A stretch of 64,000 nucleotides of DNA from contig NC_069363.1 in assembly GCF_021730395.1 (NCBI RefSeq), positions 57,779,001-57,843,000 on the forward strand, written 5' to 3'. A program made the position numbers and the translations under genes. The notes beneath the pieces were generated by a model. That model saw nothing but the letters and a program-made list of their open reading frames with translations. It searched no databases and was not told the origin of the DNA. Source of the stretch: Mercenaria mercenaria. Taxonomy: Eukaryota; Mollusca; Bivalvia; Venerida; Veneridae. Shown in pieces: positions 47,910 through 59,658 of the stretch (position 1 is the first letter of the stretch; each line of letters begins with the position of its first letter).

Positions 47910-48092
47910 CTTCCTGGGAGGAAGCTAACAAGCCGGCTTACGGAATGTTGATGGTTCTTCCCAGGTACGCACGCCCAAGCTTAAAACAATGCCTGGAGGG
48001 GCACCTTGGATCTTCCTACACCATCAAAAGCTGAAAAAGTCACTACATGACCTAAATTGTGCCGGCATGATTCTAAACCCAACAAAAATCAA
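47910..48092 (+). repeat. SINE fragment (GACGTTAAACCCAACAAA-type tail, decayed)
   Basis: TGTTGATGGTTCTTCCCAGG, GCACCTTGGATCTTCCTACA and TATGACC-like/TAAACCCAACAAAAATC blocks match the SINE at 58320-58550 in order. Confidence 0.5.
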
Positions 48093-48139
48093 GTGGAATA
48101 CTATCTCTACAATATATAGAAACTAATTGTCAAACATTT

Positions 48140-48374
48140 GAGCCGCGCCATGAGAAAACCAACATAGTGGCTTTGCGACCAGCATGGATCCAGACCAGTC
48201 TGCGCATCCGCGCAGTCTGGTCAGGATCCATGCTGTTCGCTAACAGTTTCTCTAATTGCAACAGGCTTTGAAAGTGAACAGCATGGATCCTGACCAGACT
48301 GCGCGGATGCGCAGGCTGGTCTGGATCTATGTTGGTCGCAAAGCCACTATGTTGGTTTTCTCATGGCACGGCTC
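48140..48374. mobile_element. 235-bp fold-back MITE (GAGCCGCGCC family), copy 2
   Basis: Same length and ends as 28107-28341. The flanking ATTT on both sides is a likely 4-bp target duplication. Confidence 0.85.
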
Positions 48375-48837
48375 ATTTGTTCTTATAAATAGATGTATGT
48401 ACAAGTAACGACTAGAACGTTATGAAGTTGACAACGTTTCTAAACAAACAGATTTATTTGGCAAAACAAATCTACCAATATAGAAGACAAAAGATACGTT
48501 ATATATGTTATTATATTGGTAACAAAATCAACACATATACATGACAAGCAATATTTGAATTTGTCTGACTTTTAAGTTAAGCGATCCGATCAACTTTAGC
48601 GCCGTGCAGTTTATGGAGCAGCACTTTTTAGTCATTTCTGTGACAATGTTGTAGCATATCCTGTTTCAAACATTGTTTGCTTGTTTATTTGGGTTTAAAC
48701 TGATTCGATTTTTACATGAAGTTGTTGGAATTCGTAATTAAATTAACTTGTTTGTTTTTATTGTTATGGGTTTAATTAATCCGATTTATACACGAAATTG
48801 TTGGAATTTATATTTAAATTAATCGATTTCTTTATTT

Positions 48838-49066
48838 GTTTATTGTTTAGCGCCATTTTTCCACAGTATTTCAGCTGTGTAACGCCGGGCAGTTAACCTA
48901 ACCACTGTTCCTAATTTTGTACCAGTAAAAGTGCATGCAACTTCTCCAAATAAATCAGAGGTATATGACTTTAGACACAATGTCTTTCGTCGTAATGGGG
49001 AACATAGGCCCGGGGATCGAACTCACGGCCTAGCAATACGTAGATTCGCGCTCTTTTTATTACGCT
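48838..49066 (-). mobile_element. tRNA-headed SINE, RUDI-like, diverged
   Basis: The minus strand begins with a decayed tRNA head near 49066 and includes the B box GAGTTCGATCC, then TTTAGACACAATGTCTTT (complement-symmetric block). It ends with a GAAATACTG..AAAATGGCG tail. Same family as the next entry and 60600-60886. The RUDI name is from memory and uncertain. Confidence 0.55.
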
Positions 49067-49068
49067 AA

Positions 49069-49345
49069 ACGTTGTTTGTTTTGGGTTGAACGCCGTTTTT
49101 CAACAGTAAGTTATGTAACGGTGCGCGGTTAAGCTAATCAATGTTCCTGGATTCTGTTCCAGTACAAACCTGTTCTCCGCAAGTTACTGCCAACTTCTCC
49201 ACATGAATCAGAGGTGGACGAATGATTTCAGACACAATGTCTTTTATCAAATCGTAACGGAGAACATACGGCCCGTCCGAGGATCGAACTCACGACTCTG
49301 CGATCCGTAGATCGGCGCTCTCCCTGTTGAGCTAAGCGGACAGGG
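49069..49345 (-). mobile_element. tRNA-headed SINE, RUDI-like
   Basis: The head CTGTCCGCTTAGCTCAACAG, GGGAGAGCGCCGATCTACGG and B box GTGAGTTCGATCC lie at 49270-49345. Then GACATTGTGTCTGAAATCAT and a tail with AAAAACGGCGTTCAACCCAA. Confidence 0.65.
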
Positions 49346-49600
49346 TGCATTGCGCTAAACGGACAGACAGTACCAAACATCAAATATAGTTTTATCTTGG
49401 ATGAAAAGCTCAACTGAAAGAGAGCATGTTATCTATCATATAGAATGCCTTCACATGTTGTAACAAAATGTCAGAAAAACAAAATTACAAGAGGGAAAGA
49501 ATGTAACAATGTATATTGGCATTAGATCTTGGATTGCGAACGTTCGGTACAGCACGATAACACTTCATGTACTTAACGGGAAGAGCAAGAATATTTTAGT

Positions 49601-52057
49601 TTATGAATATCTAGATGGCGGAATTTTGTAGATTGAATCAGGATCATCATCTTCGTCTACTTGACTACGTGGCCTTGGATAGTCATACAGATCTTCCGCT
49701 TTCGGCTCGTCTGTATCAGAATCAGCGCTTACATCTCCATTAATTCTTACAGTCATTCCAGAGGAATCAGGTAAGCTGTCGTCTTCTGAACACTGTTCCT
49801 CGTGTACTGTCTGCCCAAATGTAGTTTCAGTTGTACGACTTCTTTGAGTTTCATTCACAGGCGCTCTCACTGGAACAGCTGGTAGAAAGTCGTTTGGATC
49901 GAGTCTTTTCTTTTTTGATACACGTGGTTGAGCTACTGGTGGTCTCGAAGAATGTAATCCACATTCACTTGCAATTCTTTTAGGCAAATGTTCTTCTGGC
50001 TGGTTTTCACCCTGTAAATATGACAAACTAGTAACTTGCATACTCTGTACTCTCCTTATGTCAACATTAGTATAAATGTCATCTGCATCGTCTTCAGTGT
50101 ATCTTAGCTGATTTTCCTGAAACTGTTCAACGTTATCGCTGTCATTATTTTCAAGTTGCATAGCTACATATTCTCCATCATCTACATCATCATTTGCGAT
50201 AATTCTTTTCTTGTCTTCTGTACCATTTGTGTCAGTATCTTCATTCTCTGATGTAACATCATCGCCACCAATAGGTCCTGCTAAGTCGTAGTCACCAATT
50301 GTATTTTCAATTATCTGAAACCTTTTGGTTTTCATGGTAGATTCCTTTACAGCTGAAGCAGCTTCACGAGTCACTACTATGTCATCTTCTGAATGCTTTT
50401 CAGTAATCTCAGGATCTGAATCCGTATTCGATGCTTCTCCGTCCCTTTCAATTACGTAATCTTTTAGATTATACGACTTATCGTCAGAGCCAAATACTTC
50501 AGTTTCTTTTTCTTCGTAGCTCCTGTTGAAGGATTGGTCTTTTTCTGCAGCTATCTCCACGTCGTGGTTAAAGGCGTCAGAGTTGGTAAATATGTTACTA
50601 GGTTGTAGTTCTATGTCTGGATTGAAACCGCCTGAAATGACATATTAAACACTGGTATTCTAGTCATATTTTTACAAAATACCAACTTCGGAATGCATAA
50701 ACATTGTGTAGAATAACGTATAATTACTTGTACAGTTAACATTGTGTAAAATAACATATATTTGCTTGTTCGTAATCCATGAACATAGTGTAGAATAACA
50801 TGAAATTACTGGTACGTAATCCATGAAAATTGTATAGATTATCAAAAAATACTGGTATTGAGTCCATGAACATGGTGTAGAATAACATATAATTACTGGT
50901 TTGCAATTCATGAATTTTCGTTAGATTAACATGTAATTACCAGAACGGAATCCATGAACTTTGCCTAGATTAACTGACAAATGTTACATGAATGAAATAC
51001 AGTTCAAATATGAAAGTTAATAGAAAACGTATCAAATTCTCACTGTTAACTTCAGCGCCATCCTCTTCATACCAACTTGCGTGTGGCTTTGGTGTAGGTA
51101 TTGTGTGAGTTCTTTCAATCTGCCAAACCCTCACATTTTCTTTGCTACATCTGTTAGGTGTATACGAAACATTTACTTAATCATTGAGATATTGCCCATT
51201 GTTAAAGATATTTTTCATTTAATCTTTAGCCTACAGGCGGCAAGTAATTGTGCCTTTGCGACCAGTTCAGACCAAGATCAGCCTGCATGTCCGTGCAGGC
51301 TGATCATGGTCTGCACAGTTCGCGAATTTTGTCGGTAAATTTTCAGTGAACACACCTTTAAATGATAAGCGGCACTGCCCAAATTGGATGATGGACCAGT
51401 CCATTTTAGAAATTTAGGATAGTAAAGGTTAAATACTAAACAGGGACAAGATCAATTTAAGAAATGACCGTGTAATATCAAGTGTCCTACCTTGAGATGC
51501 TATTTACATTCAAAAATTGTACAGATACTATTTGGATTCAAATTGAATAAATGCTGAAGTATTTCAATATTTATCAAACAAAACTCACTTTATTCTAATG
51601 TATTTGCGTTTTCTATTTAATAATAAACGAACTAACTTACCCTCGTTTTCTAAACACACAAATCAAGATGATGGAAACAACAGCGACAACAATCAAAACT
51701 GGAACCACAACTCCCACTACCAAAGTTGTTGAGACATTGCCTAAAAGTTATATTTGATCGTTAAATACTTTTTAGTACAATTATACTTCAAGCATATTTT
51801 TAAGTCATTTTTTTTTCAAATTATCATTGTACAATACAGCTACACATTTACAAAGGCTCGAAACCTTTGCGACCGAATTTAAATATCAACATTATCAATT
51901 TATCAATATGTTTTCTCCTCAGGTAAAGTTATCTATTCTTATATAATAATTAAAATTCAGCTTAAATAAAATGACAATGTAGTTTGCGCAATTTCTTCAG
52001 CAGAAAACTTAACTTTCTGAAGTTGTAATTAAAATACGCTCTGTCGTGTTTTTTTGT

Positions 52058-52097
<40 letters not shown>

Positions 52098-52439
52098 AAA
52101 TATTAAAACACCGGTACTGTCATACTTTCATATGTCTGCAACGTGCTATTATCAACTATTCCTCGGATTATTCCATCAGTGCTTGTAAAACTCGACACAC
52201 CACTGAAATGTGATGCCCCGTCTCTAGTTGAGCCCCAGGTCACCGTTTTTAAACTCGTGGTATTCTCCGTGAGCTTTGCGCTGTCATTTGTCGTCACATT
52301 GCTCAGTGCAGTCGTATCTGTGACCGAAGGCGTACTGACGGAGTTCATTGTCAAATCAAAGTTAGTGCCATTCGTTCCTCCGTTCATTTCTTGTGTAAAC
52401 ACTTCGGTGTATTTTAGCAGCCTCTCATTTGGCCATACT
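49601..52439 (-). CDS. Single-pass receptor-like protein with tyrosine-rich cytoplasmic tail (3' part)
   Basis: Four coding exons on the minus strand fit by phase: 52439-52126, 51740-51641, 51150-51044 and 50631-49601. The first encodes a Ser/Thr/Asn-rich stalk with several N-glycosylation sequons (NGT, NVT, NTT, NST). The second encodes a membrane helix (VVGVVVPVLIVVAVVSIILI) and a basic stop-transfer RKRG. The last two form an acidic tail of about 380 residues. Tail tyrosines include DGEYVAMQ (YxxM, PI3-kinase-type), DIYTNV (YxN, Grb2-type), GDYDLA, EDLYDYP and SIYKIPPSRY near the end, suggesting a phosphotyrosine docking tail. The ligand-binding exons and signal peptide were not found upstream; the gene is partial as seen. 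The family is not identified; scavenger/MEGF-like or other adhesion receptors are possible. Confidence 0.75.
51219..51432 (-). mobile_element. Fold-back MITE, GACTGGTCC family, copy 4 (in receptor intron)
   Basis: TTTAGCCTACAGGCGGCAAG at left and ATGGACCAGTCCATTTTAGA..AAAGGTTAA at right. It lies in the intron between the membrane exon and the first tail exon. Confidence 0.75.
52057..52097. repeat. Poly(T) tract, about 37 nt
   Basis: Lies just downstream (minus sense) of the stalk exon donor at 52125. Confidence 0.9.
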
Positions 52440-53404
52440 CTGTGTCAATTTCACTGACCAAGTTCAGATTAAAAGATGTTCATTTAGGAGGTATTCAAGT
52501 AAATCCTTTTTATAATTTTATACAACTTTGTTTTGCACTATGCATGAAAGCTCGAAATATGCACTGACAATCAACCTGTTTTAAGTGAAAGTTTTGTTAC
52601 ATGTATAAGGTACGGTAAGTACCATGCATTCACTTACAATGTCTATTGTATCCAGCTCTCATGTACCTTCAAATTATTAATTATCATTTGAAGTCCATGT
52701 CAAAATTGATAGCTTATCGTTAAACAAAAGGGAGAGCTGATTATAGTTATTAAAACGTAATTGTTTACATACTAACCTAATACTTTCAATTGTATTTGTT
52801 TTAAATAGTTAATATGTCATATTTATAGTTTAGTATATTATGTCATATCTTTTTATTAGTAAGTCACAACCTAATTTTGATTTTTTAAAATGACACACTA
52901 ACTTTAGATAACGTTCAGTTTGATATTTACGATCGAAGATTTAAATACTAAACAGTTATTGTACTATCTGCTCCGATAACAATAATAAAGTGATATTTTT
53001 ATATATTTTATTTTATTGGTTTGTTTTGTTTGTTTGTTTTTGTTTTTAAACAAAAAATCCTGTTAAGAATACACATACTCTATGCATTTCGTATTTATGT
53101 AATATGCACATTTAGCGACCATAATTTTACCGCTTTCAGAATAGGAAGTGCTTTCAAAGTCAAACGAGGAGTAGTATATATTGTCTTCAGCCGCTTTACT
53201 CGATCGCAGCATGACTGTGTCTTTTTTACAATAACAGATACCTGTCTTCTTATTGCTTTCCTATGATCCTCAAAGTCTTCCTCAACCTGCTCTTCCAAAC
53301 ATGAAAAATCCCCGATTCCCTGACTTTTTCTTCTTTCCTAGGTTCACCCCAGTATAAAATTTTCCTTTTTTGTCCTCGGATTTAGAGTTTTTTATTTTTT
53401 TTTT
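52440..53404. other. Upstream of the receptor stalk exon; no exon confirmed
   Basis: A 96-bp minus-strand stretch ending 53248 has an acceptor, open frame and a good donor (GACAG|GTATCTG) but no recognised protein. It is left unassigned. Confidence 0.3.
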
Positions 53405-53590
53405 TTAAATCATTCATAAACCTGGCGGTGTTTACTTGTAGCAGTAAGTGCAACGTAACATGATCCAGTCACAATATACTGACACCGGGCTGACCAGTCA
53501 TAGTGCTATCCACTCAAAGCAGAGCACCAAACGAGGAAGCTACTAGTACCATTTTTCGTGTCTTTGGTACGTAACCGTATGCATCTGAAT
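53405..53590 (-). repeat. SINE body fragment
   Basis: Matches 45680-46030: CACAATATACTGACACCGGG, CTGACCAGTCATAGTGCTAT and TACCATTTTTCGTGTCTTTGGTA. The tRNA head is missing. Confidence 0.6.
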
Positions 53591-53626
53591 GGATTCTCCG
53601 GCCATGTGCATCTCGACAGATATTTA

Positions 53627-53771
53627 AGGCAGTCCTTTTCCGGAATTCAATGTTTATATCAGTATACTGACGCATGTTTTGTAGTTTTTGTAATGATAGC
53701 GTATATATTACTCTACAAAACAAGTGTCAGTATACTGATTTAAACATTGAATTCCGGAAAATGACTGCCTA
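53627..53771. mobile_element. 145-bp fold-back MITE
   Basis: Left arm AGGCAGTCCTTTTCCGGAAT..CAATGTTTATATCAGTATACTGAC..TGTTTTGTAG. The right arm is its inverse, with arms of about 58 bp and a short AT-rich centre. Confidence 0.8.
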
Positions 53772-54490
53772 AAGGGGCCCCACTTCCGGACAGTCAAACG
53801 CCTTTAATAACTCACCATTTTCAAAGAACTGTTACACATGTTCGTTTTGATCCATTGGAAATAGCGTGCGAGTGTTGAAATTTCACATAACTAGGTGGAA
53901 CACAATTTTCAGCAATTGTTTATTTTTATATTTTTACAAATGGCATTCATTTTCAAAGGGGGACAACGTTTTCAGAATATTTTAAGTACGGGACAGTACG
54001 GCAGAACATGTAATGGTCAGTTAAAAGATTGGTAACGATGTTGTTCGTTTATAGAATATTTCTGTGTTTTGGTGATATACTCCTAAACCTTAAGCCATTC
54101 AAAAAGTTGAACCCGGACTCAATTTTTAACAAGGCAAGTTATATACCAAAATGATCGTAAAGGTCCGAAATTTATCAAGCTGCCGGCATAAATTGGCATA
54201 AATGGTGGCGATCTGAGAAATCTAAGATGGCCGCCACAAAGGACATGTTGACTACAGTGTTTAAACACACAATCATGTCGACATTTTCATATAAATTTTA
54301 ATTATTTTTCTGTTTAATATTTTACTACGATATGTCAGATTTTATGAGTATCTTTTTAACATAAATTGCCTAAAATTATTATGCAGATTAAAGGTCAAAA
54401 GGTCAAATAATCATAAAACTCAGTATCGGATAGATAAAACTATATATTTAGCATATGATTTCAGGACAAAAACATGTCCTTAAGTTCATT
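53772..54490. other. AT-rich DNA, nothing recognised
   Basis: No supported feature. Confidence 0.4.
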
Positions 54491-54504
54491 CTCTGTAATG
54501 TGAA

Positions 54505-54880
54505 AACTACTCAATGAGCAGTACTCAGAGTGCCATAAACACTATTCAGTGAGCAATACTCACGGTGCCGTGAACACTATTCAGTGAGCACTACTCAGTG
54601 AGCAGTTCCCACCGTACCGTGAATACTACTCAGTGAGCAGTACTCACGGTAATGTGAACACTACTCAGTGAGCAGTACTCACCGTGCCGTGATCATTACT
54701 CACTGAGCAGTACTCACGGTAATGTGAACACTACTCAACGAGCAGTACTCACAGTACCGTGAATACTACTCAGTGAGCAATACTCACAGCACAGTACCGT
54801 GATCACTACACAGTAAGTAGTACTCACAGTGCTGTGAACACTACTAGATGATCAATGTTCTATGAAAAGTACTCAGAGCT
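54505..54880. repeat. About 35-bp tandem repeat with internal dyad symmetry
   Basis: About eleven units of CCGTGAACACTACTCAGTGA + GCAGTACTCACGGT. CACTGAGT-, AGTACT- and ACGGTACCGT-type palindromes recur, so each unit can fold on itself. Confidence 0.8.
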
Positions 54881-54997
54881 GTGATCACTCCACATCGATC
54901 ATTAGCAATGATCACTGAGAAATTGTAACCCCAGCACACACCACACTGAAAAGAGACACCGTTGTAAAACAAATGTGACCGTGCGACCACATACACG

Positions 54998-57900
54998 CGT
55001 CAAGGCTGGTAGGAGAAGTAACTCTTAATGGAAAAAACCAAAGTCGGTCAGAGTGACCTCCCCTTAATTTTGCAAATGGCGTCAAGGCGGGTAGGGGAAG
55101 TAACTCTTAATTGAAAAAAGGCCAAGGTCGGTTAGTGACCTCTCCTTAATTTTGCAAATGGCGTCAAGGCGTGGACGGGAAGTAACTCTTATTGGAAAAA
55201 ACCAAAGGTCGATTGGAGTGACCTCCCCTTAATTTTGCAAATGGCGTCAAGGAGGGTAGGGGAAGTAACTCTTAATTGAAAAAAAGCAAAGGTTGGTTAG
55301 TGACCTCCCCTTAATTTTGCAAATGGCGCCAAGGCGGGTAGGGGAAGTAACTCTTAATGGAAAAAAGTAAAGGTCGGTTAGAGTCACCTTCCCTTAATTT
55401 TGCAAATGGCGTCAAGGCGGGTAGGGGAAGTAACTCTTAATGGAAAGAAAGCCAAGGTCGGTTAGTGACCTCCCCTTAATTTTGCAAATGGCGTCAAGGC
55501 GGGTAGGGGAAGTAACTCTTAATGGAAAACACCAAAGGTCGGTGAGTGACCTCCCCTTAATTTTGCAAATGGCGTCAAGGCGGGTAGGGGAAGTAACTCT
55601 TAATGGAAAAAAAGCAAAGGTTCGTTAGTGACCTCCCCTTAATTTTGCAAATGGCGTCAAGGCGGGTAGGGGAAGTAACTCTTAATGGAAAAAAGTCAAG
55701 GTCGGTTACAGTGACCTCCCCTTAATTTTGCAAATGGCGTCAAGGCGGGTAGGGGAAGTAACTTTTATTGGAAAAAACCAAAGGTCGATTGGAGTGACCT
55801 CCCCTTAATTTTTATTGGAAAAAACCAAAGGTCGATTGGAGTGACCTCCCCTTAATTTTGCAAATGGCGTCAAGGCGGGTAGGGGAAGTAACTCTTAATG
55901 GAAAAAAGTCAAGGTCGGTTAGAGTGACATCCCCTTAATTTTGCAAATGGCGTCAAGGCGGGTAGGGGAAGATACTCTTATTGGAAAAAACCAAAGATCG
56001 ATTGGAGTGACCTCCCCTTAATTTTGCAAATGGCGTCAAGGCAGGTACGGGAAGTAACTCAATGAAAAAAAAGCCAAGGTCAGTTAGTGACCTCCCTTTA
56101 ATTTTGCAAATGGCGTCAAGGCGGGTAGGGGAAGTAACTCTTAATGGAAAAAAAGGGCGATTAGAGTGACCCCTTAATTTGCAAATGGCGTCAAGGCGGG
56201 TAGGGGAAGTAACTCTTATGGAAAAAACCATAGGTCGATTGGAGTGACCTCCCCTTAATTTTGCATATGGCGTCAAGAAGCGGAAGGAGAAGTAACTCTC
56301 AATTGAAAAAAGCAAAGGTTGGTTAGTGACCTCCCTTAATTTGCAAATGGCGTCAAGGCGGTAGGGGAAGTAACTCTAAATGGAAAAAAGTCAAGGTCGG
56401 TTCCAGTCACCTCCCTTAATTTTGCAAATGGCGTCAAGGCGGGTAGGGGAAGTAACTCTTATTTGAAAAAACCAAAGATCGATTGGAGTGACCTCCCCTT
56501 AATTTTGCAAATGGCGTCAAGGCAGGTAGGGGAAGTAACTCTTAATGGAAAAAAAGGGCGATTAGAGTGACCCCTTAATTTTGCAAATGGCGTCAAGGCG
56601 GGTAGGGGAAGTAACTCTTATTGGAAAAAACCATAGGTCGATTGGAGTGACCTCCCCTTAATTTTGCATATGGCGTCAAGAAGGGAAGGGGAAGTAACTC
56701 TTAATTGAAAAAAGCAAAGGTTGGTTAGTGACCTCCCCTTAATTTTGCAAATGGCGTCAAGGTGGGTAGGGGTAGTAACTCTTAATGGAAGAAAACAAAG
56801 GTCGGTTTGTGACATCCCCTTAATTTTGCAAATGGCGTCAAGGCGGGTAGGAAAAGTAATCTTAATGGAAAAAACAAAGGCCGGTTTGTGACATCCCCTT
56901 AATTTTGCAAATGGCGTCAAGGCGGATAGGAGAAGTAACTTATTGGAAAAAACCAAAGGTCGATTGGAGTGACCTCCCCTTAATTTTGCAAATGGCGTCA
57001 AGGAGGGTAGGGGAAGTAACTCTTAATTGAAAAAAGCAAAGGTTGGTTAGTGGCCTCCCCTTAATTTTGCAAATGGCATCAAGGCGGGTAGGGGAAGTAA
57101 CTCTTAATGGAAAAAAGTCAAGGTCGGTTACAGTCACCTCCCCTTAATTTTGCAAATGGCGTCAAGGCGGGTACGGGAAGTAACATTTATTGAAATAAAC
57201 AAAATATCGATTGGAGTGACCTCCCCTTAATTTTGCAAATGGCGTCAAGGCGGGTACGGGAAGTAACTCTTAATGGAAAACACCAAAGGTCGGTGAGAGT
57301 GACCACCCCTTAATTTTGCAAATGGCGTCAAGGCGGGTAGGGGAAGTAACTCTTAAAGGAAAAATGTCAAGGTCGGTTAGAGTGACCTCCCCTTAATTTT
57401 GCAAATGGCGTCAAGGAGGGTAGGGGAAGTAACTCTTAATTGAAAAAAACAAAGGTTGGTTAGTGGCCTCCCCTTAATTTTGCAAATGGCGTCAAGGCGG
57501 GTAGGGGAAGTAACTCTTAATGTAGAAAACCAAAGGTCGATTGGAGTGACGACCCCTTAATTTTTCCAAAAAGGGGTGATAGCGAGTAGGGGAAATAACT
57601 CTTAATGGAAAAAAGCCAAGGTCAGTAAACTCCCCTTAATTTTGCAAATGGCGTCAAGGCGGGTAGGGGAAGTAACTCTGAAAGGAAAGAAACCAGGTCG
57701 GTTAGTGACCTCCCCTTAGTTTTGCAAATGACGTCAAGGCGGGTAGGGGAAGTAAATCTTAATGGAAAATAAAACCTGGTCGGTTAGTGACCTCCCCTTA
57801 ATTTTGCAAATGCGGTCAATTTAGGAAGGGGAAGTAATCTTTAATTGAAAAACCCGGTCGGTTAGAGTGACCTCCCCTTAGTTTTGCAAATGACGTCATG

Positions 57901-58215
57901 GCGGGAAGGGGAAGTAATCTTTAATGGAAAAAACCAGGTCGGTTTGTAACCTCCCCTTAATTTTGCAAATAGCGTCATGGGGGTAAGGGAAGTAACCTTT
58001 AATGGAAAAAAGGTCGGTGACCTCCCCTTAATTTTCCAAATAGCGAAAGAGTGGTAGGGGAAGTAATTTCTAATAAAAAACAGGTTTTGCAAATCAAGGG
58101 GAAAGGGAAAGTAACCTTGCATGGGAAAGAGGTGCTAGGGTAACCACCCATTTAGGAATGGCGTCTATTGGGTAAGGGAAGTAATTTTGGATGAAAAGTG
58201 TGTCAGTTAACCTCC
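54998..58215. repeat. Satellite-like array, about 80-bp units, roughly 40 copies
   Basis: The unit contains TTTTGCAAATGGCGTCAAGG, CGGGTAGGGGAAGTAACTCT, TAATGGAAAAAA and GGTCGGTTAGTGACCTCCCC. Most units are 77-86 bp. Higher-order blocks are visible (a GATTGGAGTGACC variant alternates with GTTAGTGACC variants) and copies decay towards both ends, more strongly after 57.5 kb. Open frames across it are by-products of unit lengths near multiples of three. Confidence 0.9.
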
Positions 58216-58319
58216 CATTTTAGGAAAAAGATGAATAACCCACGTGCAAGGTTTTACTAAATTTGTAGACCGAGATAAGCTGGGAACAAATGGCATAAAT
58301 ATAAATATCTTTCTGGTGC

Positions 58320-58550
58320 GTCTGAGCCAGAGTGTTTAAGGTAGCTGACTTTGAATCACTTGCCCCTCACCAATTTAGGTTCGGGCCATCTTCATGTGAG
58401 TAATCCATCCAGGTCGGTGGTTCTACCCAGGTGCCCAACCGTGATGAAATAATGCACGGAGTGGCACTTGGCATCTTGTTCCACCAGCAAAGCTGGAATA
58501 TCGCCATATGACCTATAATTGTACCGATGCGACGTTAAACCAAATAGCGC
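58320..58550 (+). mobile_element. tRNA-headed SINE with GACGTTAAACC tail
   Basis: A-box-like GTGTTTAAGGTAGCTGACTT and B-box-like TTAGGTTCGGGCC precede GTGGCACTTGGCATCTTGTT, GCTGGAATATCGCCATATGA and the tail ACCGATGCGACGTTAAACCA. Confidence 0.6.
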
Positions 58551-59492
58551 AACACTTATATATTTTTTAAACATCGACTGTTTAGATTAATATACATGTA
58601 CCACCAAACAAGAACGCTTATTATACGCATTGTTCTACGTCGTTGCTTTTAAATATAAAATAAATCATTTACAGTCATTTTTTATCTCATTTATGCAATT
58701 CACTTCACATTTAAACAAGTTTGAAACTTAAAATATTTGATCTTGCTGATTGCAGTAAATATGAGTATGAGTGTGTCTTATTTCTGGATCTCTGCCAATG
58801 CAGGTAGTTAAAATAGGCCAGCTAGGAGCAAAACTGTTACACATTACGCCTGCCCATAGTCTAGACAAGACACAAATATCGTCATTTGTTGTGGTATGCT
58901 ATTTATGAATAGGGCTATTATTGACGCCGGTCGGCGTCTCTAATGGAGCTGGGATTTTTTTTTTTTTTTTTTTGCTAAAGGGAGGAGCGGTCATTTTACA
59001 TACGCTGGTTGTCGGACCTATTTCGTACTAATAAAGATTTTCAACTTACGTCGACGCGGACAGTGGACAGCGGACTGCGTACTTACAGTAGGGTTTTTTT
59101 TTCTCAAAATATTTAAAGGTTCGCAAGAAAGAAAACATACCTAGGGTACATATGTTTCTTTTACCTGTATGTATAGTAACTTTTGCATTCACTGTAGAAA
59201 TAAGTTTATTATAAACCTATATAACTATATAATTTCTGTAAAAAAAATCGGCATGTATTTTACAGTTAAATATGAACAGACAGACAAAAAATCCGTATTG
59301 TACATTTTAAATTCCGTATTGTACCTTCCGTATTGTATGCTGCCGGACTATTTTCATTAATATGCATGACCCGACAGATTTCTATAAATAGCGCACATAA
59401 AAACTTCACTAAGTTCCATTTAATATCGATAAATATTGAAGATTTTGTTCAAGAACAAAACAAGAATCAAAATGGTAAAGATATATAATAAA
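58551..59492. other. AT-rich DNA, nothing recognised
   Basis: A T-tract at about 58953-58973; no gene. Confidence 0.4.
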
Positions 59493-59658
59493 AGGGTCAT
59501 TAGAACAGTAGCTAGATCTAGGACTTTGTATTCGGCTCTCGTGGATTTTGCAAATTTGGATCACACTCGGCGCCTGCGCGCCTCGTGAGATCCGATCTGA
59601 CAAAATCCACTCGAACCGAATACTGCATTCCAGATCAAGCTACTGTTATAATAACCCT
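59493..59658. mobile_element. 166-bp fold-back MITE
   Basis: The ends AGGGTCATTAGAACAGTAGC and, inward from the right, AGGGTTATTATAACAGTAGC continue through TATTCGG/CCGAATA and GTGGATTTTG/CAAAATCCAC pairs to a GC-rich loop (GGCGCCTGCGCGCC). Related GGGTTATTATAA end sequence occurs near 35691. Confidence 0.75.

Noticed and set aside
55440-58122. Repeated frames such as TPFAKLRGGHSNRPLVF on the minus strand
   Set aside because: By-products of the satellite array; frame breaks follow unit-length changes.
54998-58215. CRISPR-like repeat array
   Set aside because: Units are contiguous and similar along their whole length; there are no unique spacers of constant size, and the context is eukaryotic.
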